This document shows positions 1 to 7,691 of a stretch of 22,533 bases of DNA, in pieces; within the stretch, counting starts at the first letter, position 1; every line of letters begins with the position of its first letter. Origin of the DNA: Deltaproteobacteria bacterium (GTDB lineage: Bacteria > Desulfobacterota > Desulfobacteria > Desulfobacterales > SG8-13); the NCBI GenBank assembly GCA_030670715.1, contig DAOVBC010000003.1:1-22533 (forward strand). Direction: 5' to 3'. The notes beneath the pieces were generated by a model. That model worked only from the letters and a program-made list of their open reading frames with translations. It made no database searches and had not been told where the DNA came from. Made by a program: the position numbers and the translations under genes.

Positions 1-62
1 CTGGTTATTTATGGTTTTGAGGGAAACGAAAACCCTGTATTATGATGAAAATATCTTTGGTT

Positions 63-173
63 GGCTAACGTTACGTGTTACCTGCGTTTTGTAGCGAGTC
101 TGGCAGGGTGTAAATTTTCAATGACACACTGACGGTCGCGCGGAAAAAAGTCAGTGTACACCCGATGTTAGGC
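63..173 (-). repeat. Putative integron attC-like recombination site
   Basis: Read on the minus strand, the site opens with GCCTAAC (173-167), which contains the TAA stop of the acetyltransferase, and closes with GTTAGCC (69-63), close to the GTTRRRY core. Between them GGGTGTACACTGAC pairs with GTCAGTGT and TACACCC, with a 13-base bulge, giving a folded-arm structure as expected of attC. The pairing is asymmetric: about 38 unpaired bases lie before the GTTAGCC core, and that core differs by one base from the complement of GCCTAAC, so this is a diverged or degenerate site at best. A third core-like GTTAGC lies upstream of the gene at 694-689, which would mark the other cassette edge. Confidence 0.42.
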
Positions 174-668
174 GATAATTTGGAAACCAGCTGCATTCGA
201 TAGAACAACTGACGTTTCGATTTGCCGCATGGGAATACTCCAATATTTTTGTAGGAGAATATTTTTCTGCTGGTCCGTTACCAATTTAAACCCATGCTTC
301 TGGTAAAATGCAATAGCCCAAGTAGCTGTTGCCCAAGTTCCAATAAGAATAGGTCCAGCAGTCTTATTGAGCAGGAATGTAAGAAGCTTGCTACCAATGC
401 CATAATTTTGTAAAGCAGTTTTAACGTAAGCATGGCGAATGAGAGTAACAGCTAAGACTGGTTGATGCCCAATAACTCCTACCAATTCATTTTCATCTTC
501 ATACCCCCAGAACTGTACTCCATTTCCAATTTCAGTTCTGAGATCTTCTTTTGACATATATGGTTCATGCCATCGATCCTGAGGTATTACTCCATTATAG
601 GCAGATGCGGCGTCGTTTATAATTGAATAGATTGCTTCAAAATCAGATTCATTGCACTTACGGATCAT
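168..668 (-). CDS. GNAT-family N-acetyltransferase (probable gene-cassette cargo)
   Basis: This 166-residue protein has the single-domain size of GCN5-related N-acetyltransferases, which transfer an acetyl group from acetyl-CoA to an amine. The acetyl-CoA loop is visible as QNYGIGSKLL near residues 87-96, and the late segment AIAFYQKHGFKLV (about 118-130) is the usual beta-alpha-beta end of the fold. The substrate cannot be told. The ATG at 668 has only a weak purine-rich stretch upstream, and the leader is about 25 bases from the GTTAGC core at 694-689. The TAA stop is embedded in GCCTAAC of the attC-like site. The gene points leftward and its AT-rich composition differs from the genes at 5-15 kb. 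GNAT genes are common integron cassette cargo, which fits this layout. Confidence 0.85.
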   Translation of the reverse strand: MIRKCNESDFEAIYSIINDAASAYNGVIPQDRWHEPYMSKEDLRTEIGNGVQFWGYEDENELVGVIGHQPVLAVTLIRHAYVKTALQNYGIGSKLLTFLLNKTAGPILIGTWATATWAIAFYQKHGFKLVTDQQKNILLQKYWSIPMRQIETSVVLSNAAGFQIIA

Positions 669-703
669 CGTGCATTTATCTCTTTCTTGCTAACAGGTAT
701 TAT

Positions 704-2233
704 GTAGAACCCTAATTGAGCGAAAATCACGCAGCTTTTTTAAGTTTAACTTCTTCCATGCTGCTGGTAATTTTCTTATATAGAGACATCGTCTCGGGAT
801 TTTCGGTCATCTGAAGTACTTTTTTACCGTTCTGCCAGGCGATTCTGCCGGCACGATTCAGGATCAGGAACCGAAAGGTGCGCCATTCCATGATCCTGTG
901 CACTCGGGTGCACTTTTTATTGGGTTTGCGCCTTTTGGCCAGTCCCATACTGTGCTGCATCGATGTAGCAAGATTGTAGGCCATCTGGCTCATTTGCATA
1001 TAGACAGAGTTGGCTTGGTAGGTATTGGTCGGTATACTATCAAAAGCAAAGCTGGTTTTCAGTTCACTGATTGAATGTTCCTGGGCACTGCGGCCGGATA
1101 CAAACAAAAGCAGATCTTCAGGCGCCCAATCTTTTGCATCGGTCACCACCGCTGAATATTCATAAACACCGTTATTGGGTGAAAAAAGTTTGAGCTGATA
1201 CGGTTTATTGCGCTGTTTCATTTTTTTACGCAAGATCAGTACGTAATGGTCGTATTGGACCGAATCAATCGGGTTTTTTAGCCAGAAGTAGCTCCACTGC
1301 GAATTGACCCGGTACCATCTTTGGCGCTGCTCAGCTGCATCTTTTAGGTTATTCAACTTCCAAAAAGGCGCCTTGATGGCAAAACCAATGTGTTTGTGCA
1401 AAAGGTAATTGATGACCTGCGGCGCACAAAAAGCACTGTCGGCCCGAAATCGAACACCAAAGCCCGTGAGCTGTCTGCGAATCGTTTGGATCACCGCAAG
1501 TGCCCGGTTGGAGTCGTGAACATTACCGGGACGGTTGACAATTGTCAGAAAGTGGCCGGTCTCTGCGATATGGGCGGTGAGCGGAAAATAGGATTTGGCC
1601 CCCTTTCTGATGGGATTATACCCTTTAAATGCCCAGCTGGGATTTCCTTTGGTGCTGATCACGGTTCCATCCAGATCAATGGTGATCTGATGCAATCCAA
1701 GCTCGACCAGTTTTTCAACCACCAGCTCAGAGTTGAGTTCAGCCAGAGCCTTGAGCGCATCAGAGGTAAACTGCTTCAGCGCTGTCGACAGCTTGGTGCG
1801 ATGAGGAATCCGGGTCAGACAAATTACCCGCTTAAACAGCGGATCAGATCTCAGGTAATCAATGTGTTGAAGCCGTTCGGTACCAATTAAAAGCATGATA
1901 AGCAAAATAAATAAAATGTCACCAATGTTGTAATCGCCTTTGAAACCGTATCGTCTGAGCGATTGTTTAATCCGCCGGTGAATATTGTAGATACGTAAAT
2001 AATGATCGATAAGGTTCAGTCCACAATAGGTTGTCATATTCTGACGGACAAAACGAAGGGGTAGTATTTTGTTTTTTCTTGCAATTAAAGAACGTTTTTT
2101 GTATCTCATCTATAAGAGCCTTTCGGGATTTGGGTTTTTGGTAGGGGTACCTTCTTTATACCCTTATCCCGGGGGCTTTTCCAGCTTTTTGTGACTGTAA
2201 ATACTGCTATTTTTGACTCATTTAGGGTTATAC
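704..2233 (-). mobile_element. IS1380-family insertion sequence, apparently complete
   Basis: The element carries one full-length transposase gene and has imperfect terminal inverted repeats: GTAGAACCCTAATTGAG (704-720) against the complement of the right end (2233-2217), GTATAACCCTAAATGAG, with two mismatches in 17 and further partial identity into AAAAT. Core ends starting at AACCC/GGGTT would be 708-2229; the outer three or four bases are uncertain. I could not find a convincing target-site duplication at either choice of boundary, so the insertion may have been followed by a rearrangement. It lies between the cassette-like GNAT gene (core at 694-689) and the lipoprotein gene that ends at 2259. 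Confidence 0.78.
727..2109 (-). CDS. IS1380-family DDE transposase
   Basis: The 460-residue protein matches the usual length of IS1380 transposases. The catalytic triad is recognisable: the first Asp in ITIDLDGTVIST (about 142-153), the second in RFRADSAFCAPQ (about 220-231), and the Glu in GRSAQEHSISELK (about 338-350). The segment FPLTAHIAETGHF between the first two Asp regions is typical of the family. The reading frame is uninterrupted from ATG (2109) to stop, with basic N and C termini, so the enzyme may be active. The gene fills the space between the two inverted repeats. Upstream sequence within the IS (2110-2230) is the likely promoter region. Confidence 0.93.
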   Translation of the reverse strand: MRYKKRSLIARKNKILPLRFVRQNMTTYCGLNLIDHYLRIYNIHRRIKQSLRRYGFKGDYNIGDILFILLIMLLIGTERLQHIDYLRSDPLFKRVICLTRIPHRTKLSTALKQFTSDALKALAELNSELVVEKLVELGLHQITIDLDGTVISTKGNPSWAFKGYNPIRKGAKSYFPLTAHIAETGHFLTIVNRPGNVHDSNRALAVIQTIRRQLTGFGVRFRADSAFCAPQVINYLLHKHIGFAIKAPFWKLNNLKDAAEQRQRWYRVNSQWSYFWLKNPIDSVQYDHYVLILRKKMKQRNKPYQLKLFSPNNGVYEYSAVVTDAKDWAPEDLLLFVSGRSAQEHSISELKTSFAFDSIPTNTYQANSVYMQMSQMAYNLATSMQHSMGLAKRRKPNKKCTRVHRIMEWRTFRFLILNRAGRIAWQNGKKVLQMTENPETMSLYKKITSSMEEVKLKKAA

Positions 2234-2258
2234 GTCATCGTAAATACGAATACATGAA

Positions 2259-2858
2259 CTAAGGCTTGGAGCGTCTTTTCTTTTCTTCAATCTTCAGATC
2301 GACTTCCTTCAGCCGGTCTAAATTCTGCTTTAAATCCCTTATTTCCCGCTCTTTGGCTTCCAGGCGACGGTTGTAATCCTGACGCATTTTTTTTAACTGC
2401 AACCGCTGCTTTTTTAATTGGTTCTGGATTTGGCTGATTTCATTATTGCTCGTTTTCATGGCCTGCTTCATTTCCTGGATTTCCCGCAGGACCATGATCC
2501 AGGCTTCTGCCTCGGGTTTCAGGTGACTGAGCGGGTATTTGCGAAGAAGTCCTCTGAATGCTTCCTTTGATTTTTGATAATCTTTTTCAGGGTTTGCCGG
2601 ATGGGCATACACCATACCGATTTGAAAAAGTGCTTCATCACCGAGCGACTGGGGATACAGCCTGTACGCCGTATGGCTTTCCTTCAGTGATACTTTAAAA
2701 TCCCCCTTGCTCATATAGTATTTCGATCTCGCAAGATGCTCTTCAGTCTTCCATTTTTCAGGATGATAGATGCAACCCCAGAGCAATAAGGGGATTATTA
2801 TGCAATCGGCAAGGTAAAAAAGAAGGTGCTTCCCTTGCCGGGTTCGCTTTTTACCCAT
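2259..2858 (-). CDS. Coiled-coil lipoprotein, QseG-like partner of the adjacent histidine kinase
   Basis: The 199-residue protein begins with a basic stretch (KKRTRQGK) and a hydrophobic segment ending in LLLWGC (Cys about 29), a credible lipobox, so it is predicted to be a lipid-anchored envelope protein. Residues 40-115 contain helical, TPR-like sequence with spaced aromatic residues (YYMSKGDF, AYRLYPQS, FRGLLRKYP), and residues 125-195 form a highly charged coiled coil. The ATG lies 61 bases inside the end of the kinase gene but has a strong GGGGGA ribosome site on the minus strand, so I keep it. Kinase followed by an outer-membrane TPR-like lipoprotein is the order of GlrK(QseE)-QseG in enterobacteria. 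The downstream response regulator is missing; IS1380 begins 26-29 bases after the stop. Confidence 0.75.
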   Translation of the reverse strand: MGKKRTRQGKHLLFYLADCIIIPLLLWGCIYHPEKWKTEEHLARSKYYMSKGDFKVSLKESHTAYRLYPQSLGDEALFQIGMVYAHPANPEKDYQKSKEAFRGLLRKYPLSHLKPEAEAWIMVLREIQEMKQAMKTSNNEISQIQNQLKKQRLQLKKMRQDYNRRLEAKEREIRDLKQNLDRLKEVDLKIEEKKRRSKP

Positions 2859-4249
2859 ATATTTCCCCCGTGATCCTCAACAATATATTTCGCGATAGAA
2901 AGCCCCAGGCCGGAACCTGGAACTGTTTGATCTCCGTCATCTATTCTCGAATATTTATCAAATATAACACGAATATTTTCCCGGGTGATTCCCGCTCCGG
3001 TATCGGTCACCGCCAAACCGACGAAACTTCTATCTCTTTTTAACGGCCTGGTCTGAATGACCACACGCCCTTTTTTAGGCGTAAATTTCAGCGCATTTCC
3101 AATCAGATTCTCCAGAACCTGGCCGATTCTTTCTTCGTCGATATTAACCAACGGAAGATCCGGCGAAGGTTTTAATTGAATCTTGATTTTTTTCCTGCGG
3201 GCAATCGGGGTCAACTTCGATACCGTACTCTGAATGACCGGGGCCAGACTGGATTTTTTAAATCGATACTCCATCATTTTGGCTTCCATCCGTGAAAAAT
3301 CCAAAATCCGGTTCACCGACTGTATCAGGCGATCACATTCTTCTTTAGTAATGTTTAGAAGTTGGAGCTGTTTATCCGGTGAATTCCTGTATGTGCCCTC
3401 CAGCAGCATGCTGGATGCTTCCTTTATGGCCGTGAGCGGCGTACGAAGCTCATGGGAGACGTGATTGATAAAATCGCTCTTTATTTCATCCAGCTGTTTC
3501 AATTGCTCACTCATTCTGTTAAACGCATCCGCCAGTTCTTTAATTTCGGTCGGTGCTTTCAATTTCGGTATCTTTACATAATTACCCCTTGCGATCTCTT
3601 TTGTATTTTTCTGTAAAATGACTATGGATTGATTAATGTTGCGCGTGTTGAAGAACGATATTACCAGACCCGCAATGACCGTCAGCACTGCAGTGAAAAT
3701 TGTCATGTTCAGAACGCGACTGCTGATCTGGCCTGAAGCTAATATTTTTCTTTCTCTTTCAGCCCGGACAATGTTGATGATTTCAGTCAATCTGCCCGTG
3801 AAGCCGTCCAGAATTTCATCATTTTTCTTTGTATAATGCGGACTGGGAGCGTTTTTTCCCTGGGCGACCCGGACATTCTCATCCTCAAACAGGGATACGT
3901 ATTGCTCATAAAACTGCCGTGCCTCGGCGTATAATTTTTTTTTCCGAGGCGTATTCATACCGGACGCATTGGAATTAAAATCATTAACAAATCGCTGATG
4001 TATCTCCCAGAATTTATTCCAGAAATCCCGGTCATGCGAAATGAGATATTTTTTTTCGAAACTTATCTGAGAAAATATCGCTTCCCGAAGATGCTGCATC
4101 TGACTGATTGTCGTCCCATCAGAAGCCGTGCCGCGGATCAGGTGACTCAAACGGTTCAGGTTAAACGCCACATATACCCCCAACAATATAACCAGCAGCA
4201 AGGTTACCATATAGCCGGCGGTCAACCGTATTAACAGCGTGAATTTCAT
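2798..4249 (-). CDS. Membrane sensor histidine kinase, GlrK/QseE-like
   Basis: Starting at the ATG at 4249, which has AGGGGTG just upstream, the protein is 483 residues; a start 22 codons earlier is open but lacks a ribosome site. Order of parts: transmembrane segment about 9-30, a helical periplasmic sensor of about 145 residues, transmembrane segment about 175-200, HAMP linker to about 250, then the dimerisation domain with HELRTPLT (phospho-acceptor His about 266) and the ATPase domain with N box ENLIGNALKF, G1 box DTGAGI and G2 box GSGLGLSIAK. The helical sensor resembles the four-helix type of GlrK. It overlaps the lipoprotein gene by 61 bases and must be co-transcribed with it. Its cognate response regulator is not in the window. 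Confidence 0.92.
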   Translation of the reverse strand: MKFTLLIRLTAGYMVTLLLVILLGVYVAFNLNRLSHLIRGTASDGTTISQMQHLREAIFSQISFEKKYLISHDRDFWNKFWEIHQRFVNDFNSNASGMNTPRKKKLYAEARQFYEQYVSLFEDENVRVAQGKNAPSPHYTKKNDEILDGFTGRLTEIINIVRAERERKILASGQISSRVLNMTIFTAVLTVIAGLVISFFNTRNINQSIVILQKNTKEIARGNYVKIPKLKAPTEIKELADAFNRMSEQLKQLDEIKSDFINHVSHELRTPLTAIKEASSMLLEGTYRNSPDKQLQLLNITKEECDRLIQSVNRILDFSRMEAKMMEYRFKKSSLAPVIQSTVSKLTPIARRKKIKIQLKPSPDLPLVNIDEERIGQVLENLIGNALKFTPKKGRVVIQTRPLKRDRSFVGLAVTDTGAGITRENIRVIFDKYSRIDDGDQTVPGSGLGLSIAKYIVEDHGGNIWVKSEPGKGSTFFFTLPIA

Positions 4250-4345
4250 TGTCACCCCTGAACGAGAATACAAAAGCATCCGAAGCACTAATGTCACCGG
4301 GAAGGGTGCCGTCATGATCTGAGCTGTGCCCCGCTTTTACGGATC

Positions 4346-4373
4346 ATTGTATCGCTTTTTGTGGAAAACACAA
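4346..4373 (-). promoter_or_regulatory. Candidate sigma-70 promoter for the kinase-lipoprotein operon
   Basis: On the minus strand TTGTGT (4373-4368) is followed after 16 bases by TACAAT (4351-4346), a close match to the housekeeping consensus. Transcription from about 4339 would leave a leader of roughly 90 bases before the kinase ATG at 4249. This is sequence matching only. Confidence 0.45.
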
Positions 4374-4550
4374 CCTGCCGCAGCAAGAATCTTGGTGAAA
4401 AACGCGAGTAATTATCCCTGTTTATCCATAACCAACTGTTTCCATTTTGTATATTTCGGATACAGATATCGCACCGTTGACATTTCTTATATTACATTTT
4501 CATTCTCCTGTGAATTCTAAATGGGTAATTATCCGATTTTCTAATTATAA

Positions 4551-4577
4551 TTGACATACTGCGATTCTCTATATATG
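4551..4577 (+). promoter_or_regulatory. Candidate sigma-70 promoter for the cNMP-domain/diaphorase/ole string
   Basis: A perfect TTGACA (4551-4556) is followed by TATATATG; the best -10 reading is TATATG at 4572-4577, with a short 15-base spacer, so strength may depend on an activator. A second TTGACA occurs at 4477-4482 without a well-placed -10. The start codon is at 4694, giving a leader of about 110 bases. Confidence 0.4.
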
Positions 4578-4693
4578 GGTTTAGTGGGAAGACATCCCTT
4601 GATTTGCATGCCGGATGTTAAATTTAATCAAAAATTTCAGCTGTTTTTCGAACACTTGAAACCGCATCATCTGACGATTAACGAGGTGGGACC

Positions 4694-5161
4694 ATGCAAC
4701 CAGCAGAGATTAAACAAACCCTCCTGTCCTGTGAATTTTTTAAAGGGTTGGGAGACAAAGAAATTGAGGACATCACCGGTATTTGCCGATCCAGTACCTG
4801 CGAAAACGGAGAGTTCATTTTCCGTCAGGGTGATTTTGGCGAGCACCTTTATATCATCGCCGAAGGACAGGTTTACCTGGAAAGATCGATTGAACTCGGT
4901 ACCCGTAAAGGCAGCGTCGTAATCGAAAACCTCGGAAAGGGAAGAGTTCTGGGTTGTTGGTCGACCATGTTAAATGAACCGCACATTCTGATGTCTTCTG
5001 CCGTCTGCCAGAGACCAACGACAATGCTGACCGTCAAGGGTGCCGAGTTGAGAGACATTATGACCAAAAATACGGATCTCGGATTCAAGATAATGGAAAA
5101 GCTCTGCTTTTTACTGCGCGACAGAATTCAGGCTGCTTACGGAGCAATGGAAAAAATCTGA
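4694..5161 (+). CDS. Stand-alone cyclic-nucleotide-binding (CRP-type) domain protein
   Basis: The 155-residue protein is one cNMP-binding beta-barrel with no DNA-binding helix-turn-helix and no other domain. The start has GAGGTGG upstream. Visible family features are the entry helix (LLSCEFFKGLGDKEIEDI), the barrel strand GEFIFRQGDFGEHLYIIAEGQ with its Gly turns, and LGKGRVLGCWSTMLNEP, corresponding to the phosphate-binding cassette although the canonical Glu and Arg pair is not obvious, so cNMP binding may be lost. The final helix (IMEKLCFLLRDRIQAAYGAM) is the usual C-helix. It sits 45 bases before the diaphorase genes on the same strand and may be a ligand-responsive regulatory subunit of that operon, but that is inference. 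Confidence 0.82.
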   Translation: MQPAEIKQTLLSCEFFKGLGDKEIEDITGICRSSTCENGEFIFRQGDFGEHLYIIAEGQVYLERSIELGTRKGSVVIENLGKGRVLGCWSTMLNEPHILMSSAVCQRPTTMLTVKGAELRDIMTKNTDLGFKIMEKLCFLLRDRIQAAYGAMEKI

Positions 5162-5206
5162 CAGTCCAATTGATATCTATTTCTGCCATTCATCAGGAAA
5201 CGGAAT

Positions 5207-5740
5207 ATGATTGCGGATCTCAGCGCTGACGAAGAAAAGATACTGAATGATGTCAAAATCCGGCTGGCGAAGTACGGAAAGGAAAGAGGTCAACTCATCC
5301 CCATCCTGCAGATGATTCAGGATAAACTTGCCTACCTGCCCCACATCACAATGGAAATGGTGGCGCAGCACCTGGATATCCCTCCCTCTGAAGTTTTCGG
5401 CGTGGCGACTTTTTACAATCAGTTCCGGTTTAACCCACCGGGCAGAAACCCGGTAAAAGTCTGCCTGGGAACCGCCTGCCATGTAAGAGGCGGAGATATC
5501 ATTTTGGAAAATTTCGAACGCAAGCTGGAGATAAAAGAAGGAGAGACGACATCGGACAAAGAATTTAGTATCGAAAGGGTAGCATGTGTCGGATGCTGTG
5601 CCCTGGCGCCGGTGACCCTTATCGGTGAAACCGTTCACGGAAACATGGCGCCCAGCAAGGTGGAGGGCCTTGTTATGCGTGTTCAGATAGAAAAGGAAAT
5701 GAAAGAAAGAGAAAAGCAAAAGAATGAATCCGGTCAATAA
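5207..5740 (+). CDS. NADH diaphorase 24-kDa subunit, NuoE/HoxE/HndA-like [2Fe-2S] protein
   Basis: This 177-residue protein is the thioredoxin-fold [2Fe-2S] subunit of NADH-oxidising complexes. An N-terminal helical bundle (about 1-75, with VFGVATFYNQF) leads to a thioredoxin-like domain with the four cluster cysteines in family spacing: C86 and C91 (CLGTAC) and C127 and C131 (CVGCC). Start ATG has AGGAAACGG upstream. It overlaps the next gene by 17 bases, which implies coupled translation and a stoichiometric complex. The protein relays electrons between the NADH-binding subunit and a partner. No membrane complex I subunits are present, so this belongs to a soluble HoxEFU or Hnd/Hyd-type module. 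Confidence 0.93.
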   Translation: MIADLSADEEKILNDVKIRLAKYGKERGQLIPILQMIQDKLAYLPHITMEMVAQHLDIPPSEVFGVATFYNQFRFNPPGRNPVKVCLGTACHVRGGDIILENFERKLEIKEGETTSDKEFSIERVACVGCCALAPVTLIGETVHGNMAPSKVEGLVMRVQIEKEMKEREKQKNESGQ

Positions 5741-7679
5741 CACATCGTCAGATCAGATTTTCAGCGCCATTCAAGAGGAAGCCGCCAAACGCCGCAAAGC
5801 CAATGAAGAGGCTCCCGGCTGTAAAATACATATCGGTATGGCGACCTGCGGCATCGCCTCCGGTGCCCTTGAGACGAAAGCTGCATTCGAAGATGCCCTT
5901 AGCCAACGAGGGATTGAGGCCCGCATCCATACCGTTGGGTGTATCGGTCACTGCTATGCCGAGCCCTATGTCATTATCGATCATCCCGAATCCGGGTTTC
6001 CACCGATCTTTTATCCGGATGTGACTGCAGGAAAAGCAAAGATGCTTACCAAACTCTTTCTGGAAGAAGGAGATCCACGCCTGGAGCATATCCTCGGCGC
6101 CACCGAGGAAAATGAAATGATACCGTCGGTGATGGAGTTTCCCAGGTTTAACCTGGAAAAGCGTGTGGTAATGGAGAAATGCGGACGCATCGATCCGGAA
6201 GATATCTACGAATACATTGCGGAAGGCGGCTATACGGCTCTGGTTAACTGCCTTCGGCGAACACCCGCGGAGATAATTGAGGAAATTCAAAATTCCGGTC
6301 TCAGAGGCCGCGGCGGCGCCGGTTTTTCAACCGGCAGAAAGTGGGAGCTGGCGCGGCAGACCCAACAAAAAGACAAATTCGTCATTTGCAACGCGGACGA
6401 AGGCGACCCCGGCGCATATATGGATCGGACCCTGCTGGAAAGCAACCCGCATCAGATCATTGAAGGCATGATTATCTGCGCTTACGCAACCGGTGCCCGG
6501 CAGGCACTGGTCTATGTCCGCGCGGAATATCCTCTGGCAGTCAAGATTGTTCACACGGCAATCGAACAGGCAAAGTCCCTGGGGCTTTTGGGCAAAGGAA
6601 TCCTAGGCACCGCATTCGACCTGGAAATTGAAATATTTGAGGGATCCGGGGCGTTTGTTTGCGGGGAGGAAACCGCACTGATTCGATCGATTGAGGGCTA
6701 TCGGGGGATGCCCCGGCACCGCCCCCCCTACCCCGTAGAAAAAGGCCTATGGGAAAAGCCGACAATTATCAACAATGTCAAAACCCTGGCATCCGTTCCA
6801 CCGATCATCGAAAACGGCGCGGCCTGGTACAGAGAAATCGGCACCGAGAACAGCCCCGGTACCGCAATATTTTCGGTTGTGGGAAACGTCACCCACCCGG
6901 GATTGGTGGAAATCCCCATGGGGGTTTCATTGCGAACCCTGATCTTTGACATTTGCGGCGGTATACCGAACAAAAAAGCGTTTAAAGCCGTTCAAATCGG
7001 CGGCCCATCCGGAGGCTGCTTGCCGGAGAAATTTCTGGATACACCCATTGATTTTGACTCTCTGACTGCAGCCGGCGCTATGATGGGGTCCGGCGGTATG
7101 GTCGTAATGGACGAGGACAACTGCCTGGTGGATGTTTCGCGGTATTTTCTGGACTTTACGCAAAAAGAGTCGTGCGGGAAATGTACCTTTTGCCGCATCG
7201 GTTCATATCATCTGCTCGACACGCTGGAACGCCTGACCAAGGGGGAAGGTCGGGAAACGGATCTCGATCAGCTGCAACAATTAAGTGAAGATATTAAAAA
7301 CGGCTCTCTTTGCGGGCTGGGTAAGACCGCCCCCAATCCGGTCCTGACCTCGCTGCGATACTTTAAAGAGGATTATATCGCCCATGCCGAGGAAAAACGC
7401 TGTCCGGGTCTGACCTGCCGGGCCCTGATAGCCTTCTACATCGATCTCGACAAATGCGCCCGCGGTTGCGATGCCTGCGTGGGGGTATGTCCGACGGAAG
7501 CAATTTTTACGACCAGCAACCGTAAAAAAGGGGTTGATCAGTCGCTGTGCGTCAAGTGCGGTGAATGCGTGGTGGCCTGTCCTCCGGAATATGATGCGGT
7601 GGAAAAAGTGTCGCCGCCCGGTCTGGCACCGATTATTGAACGCCCGCCGGAGCCCCTCGCAAAAAAAATAGTATCTTGA
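5724..7679 (+). CDS. NADH diaphorase flavoprotein subunit, NuoF/HoxF/HndC-like with C-terminal 2[4Fe-4S] domain
   Basis: The 651-residue protein has three parts. Residues 1-110 form a thioredoxin-like [2Fe-2S] domain (MATCGIASGA and VGCIGHC). Residues about 150-560 are the NuoF core: GRGGAGFSTGRKW for NADH and FMN, CNADEGDPGAY, the loop FVCGEETALIRSIEG, and the [4Fe-4S] site ESCGKCTFCRIG with its later CGLG. Residues about 573-640 are a bacterial-type ferredoxin domain, KCARGCDACVGVCP and CVKCGECVVACP. This is the layout of HydB/HndC-type subunits of cytoplasmic NADH-linked hydrogenases and of other NADH-dependent oxidoreductases, not of complex I NuoF, which lacks the outer domains. The first ferredoxin motif has C-x3-C rather than C-x2-C at its start. 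The gene overlaps its upstream partner and lies 12 bases before the third subunit. Confidence 0.95.
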   Translation: MNPVNNTSSDQIFSAIQEEAAKRRKANEEAPGCKIHIGMATCGIASGALETKAAFEDALSQRGIEARIHTVGCIGHCYAEPYVIIDHPESGFPPIFYPDVTAGKAKMLTKLFLEEGDPRLEHILGATEENEMIPSVMEFPRFNLEKRVVMEKCGRIDPEDIYEYIAEGGYTALVNCLRRTPAEIIEEIQNSGLRGRGGAGFSTGRKWELARQTQQKDKFVICNADEGDPGAYMDRTLLESNPHQIIEGMIICAYATGARQALVYVRAEYPLAVKIVHTAIEQAKSLGLLGKGILGTAFDLEIEIFEGSGAFVCGEETALIRSIEGYRGMPRHRPPYPVEKGLWEKPTIINNVKTLASVPPIIENGAAWYREIGTENSPGTAIFSVVGNVTHPGLVEIPMGVSLRTLIFDICGGIPNKKAFKAVQIGGPSGGCLPEKFLDTPIDFDSLTAAGAMMGSGGMVVMDEDNCLVDVSRYFLDFTQKESCGKCTFCRIGSYHLLDTLERLTKGEGRETDLDQLQQLSEDIKNGSLCGLGKTAPNPVLTSLRYFKEDYIAHAEEKRCPGLTCRALIAFYIDLDKCARGCDACVGVCPTEAIFTTSNRKKGVDQSLCVKCGECVVACPPEYDAVEKVSPPGLAPIIERPPEPLAKKIVS

Positions 7680-7691
7680 GGTAACGATACA

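Larger units (their letters stand above)
4250..4693. other. Divergent intergenic region, 444 bases
   Basis: This AT-rich stretch separates the leftward kinase operon from the rightward cyclic-nucleotide-binding gene. I see a promoter candidate for each direction (listed separately) and no convincing protein. Open frames here are short, overlap both directions and lack ribosome sites. No perfect TTGAT-N4-ATCAA FNR/CRP-type box was found. A small stem GGGA-AGACA-TCCC lies near 4588. Confidence 0.5.

Noticed and set aside
1390..1890. Rightward open frame of 166 codons inside the transposase gene
   Set aside because: It is the antisense shadow of the IS1380 transposase; no family resemblance and no ribosome site.
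4580..4660. FNR/CRP operator upstream of the cNMP-domain gene (TTGAT and AATCAA present)
   Set aside because: The half sites are about 25 bases apart instead of four to six, so no real operator is supported.
5177..5743. Leftward open frame of 188 codons opposite the NuoE-like gene
   Set aside because: Antisense shadow of a gene with all cluster cysteines conserved.
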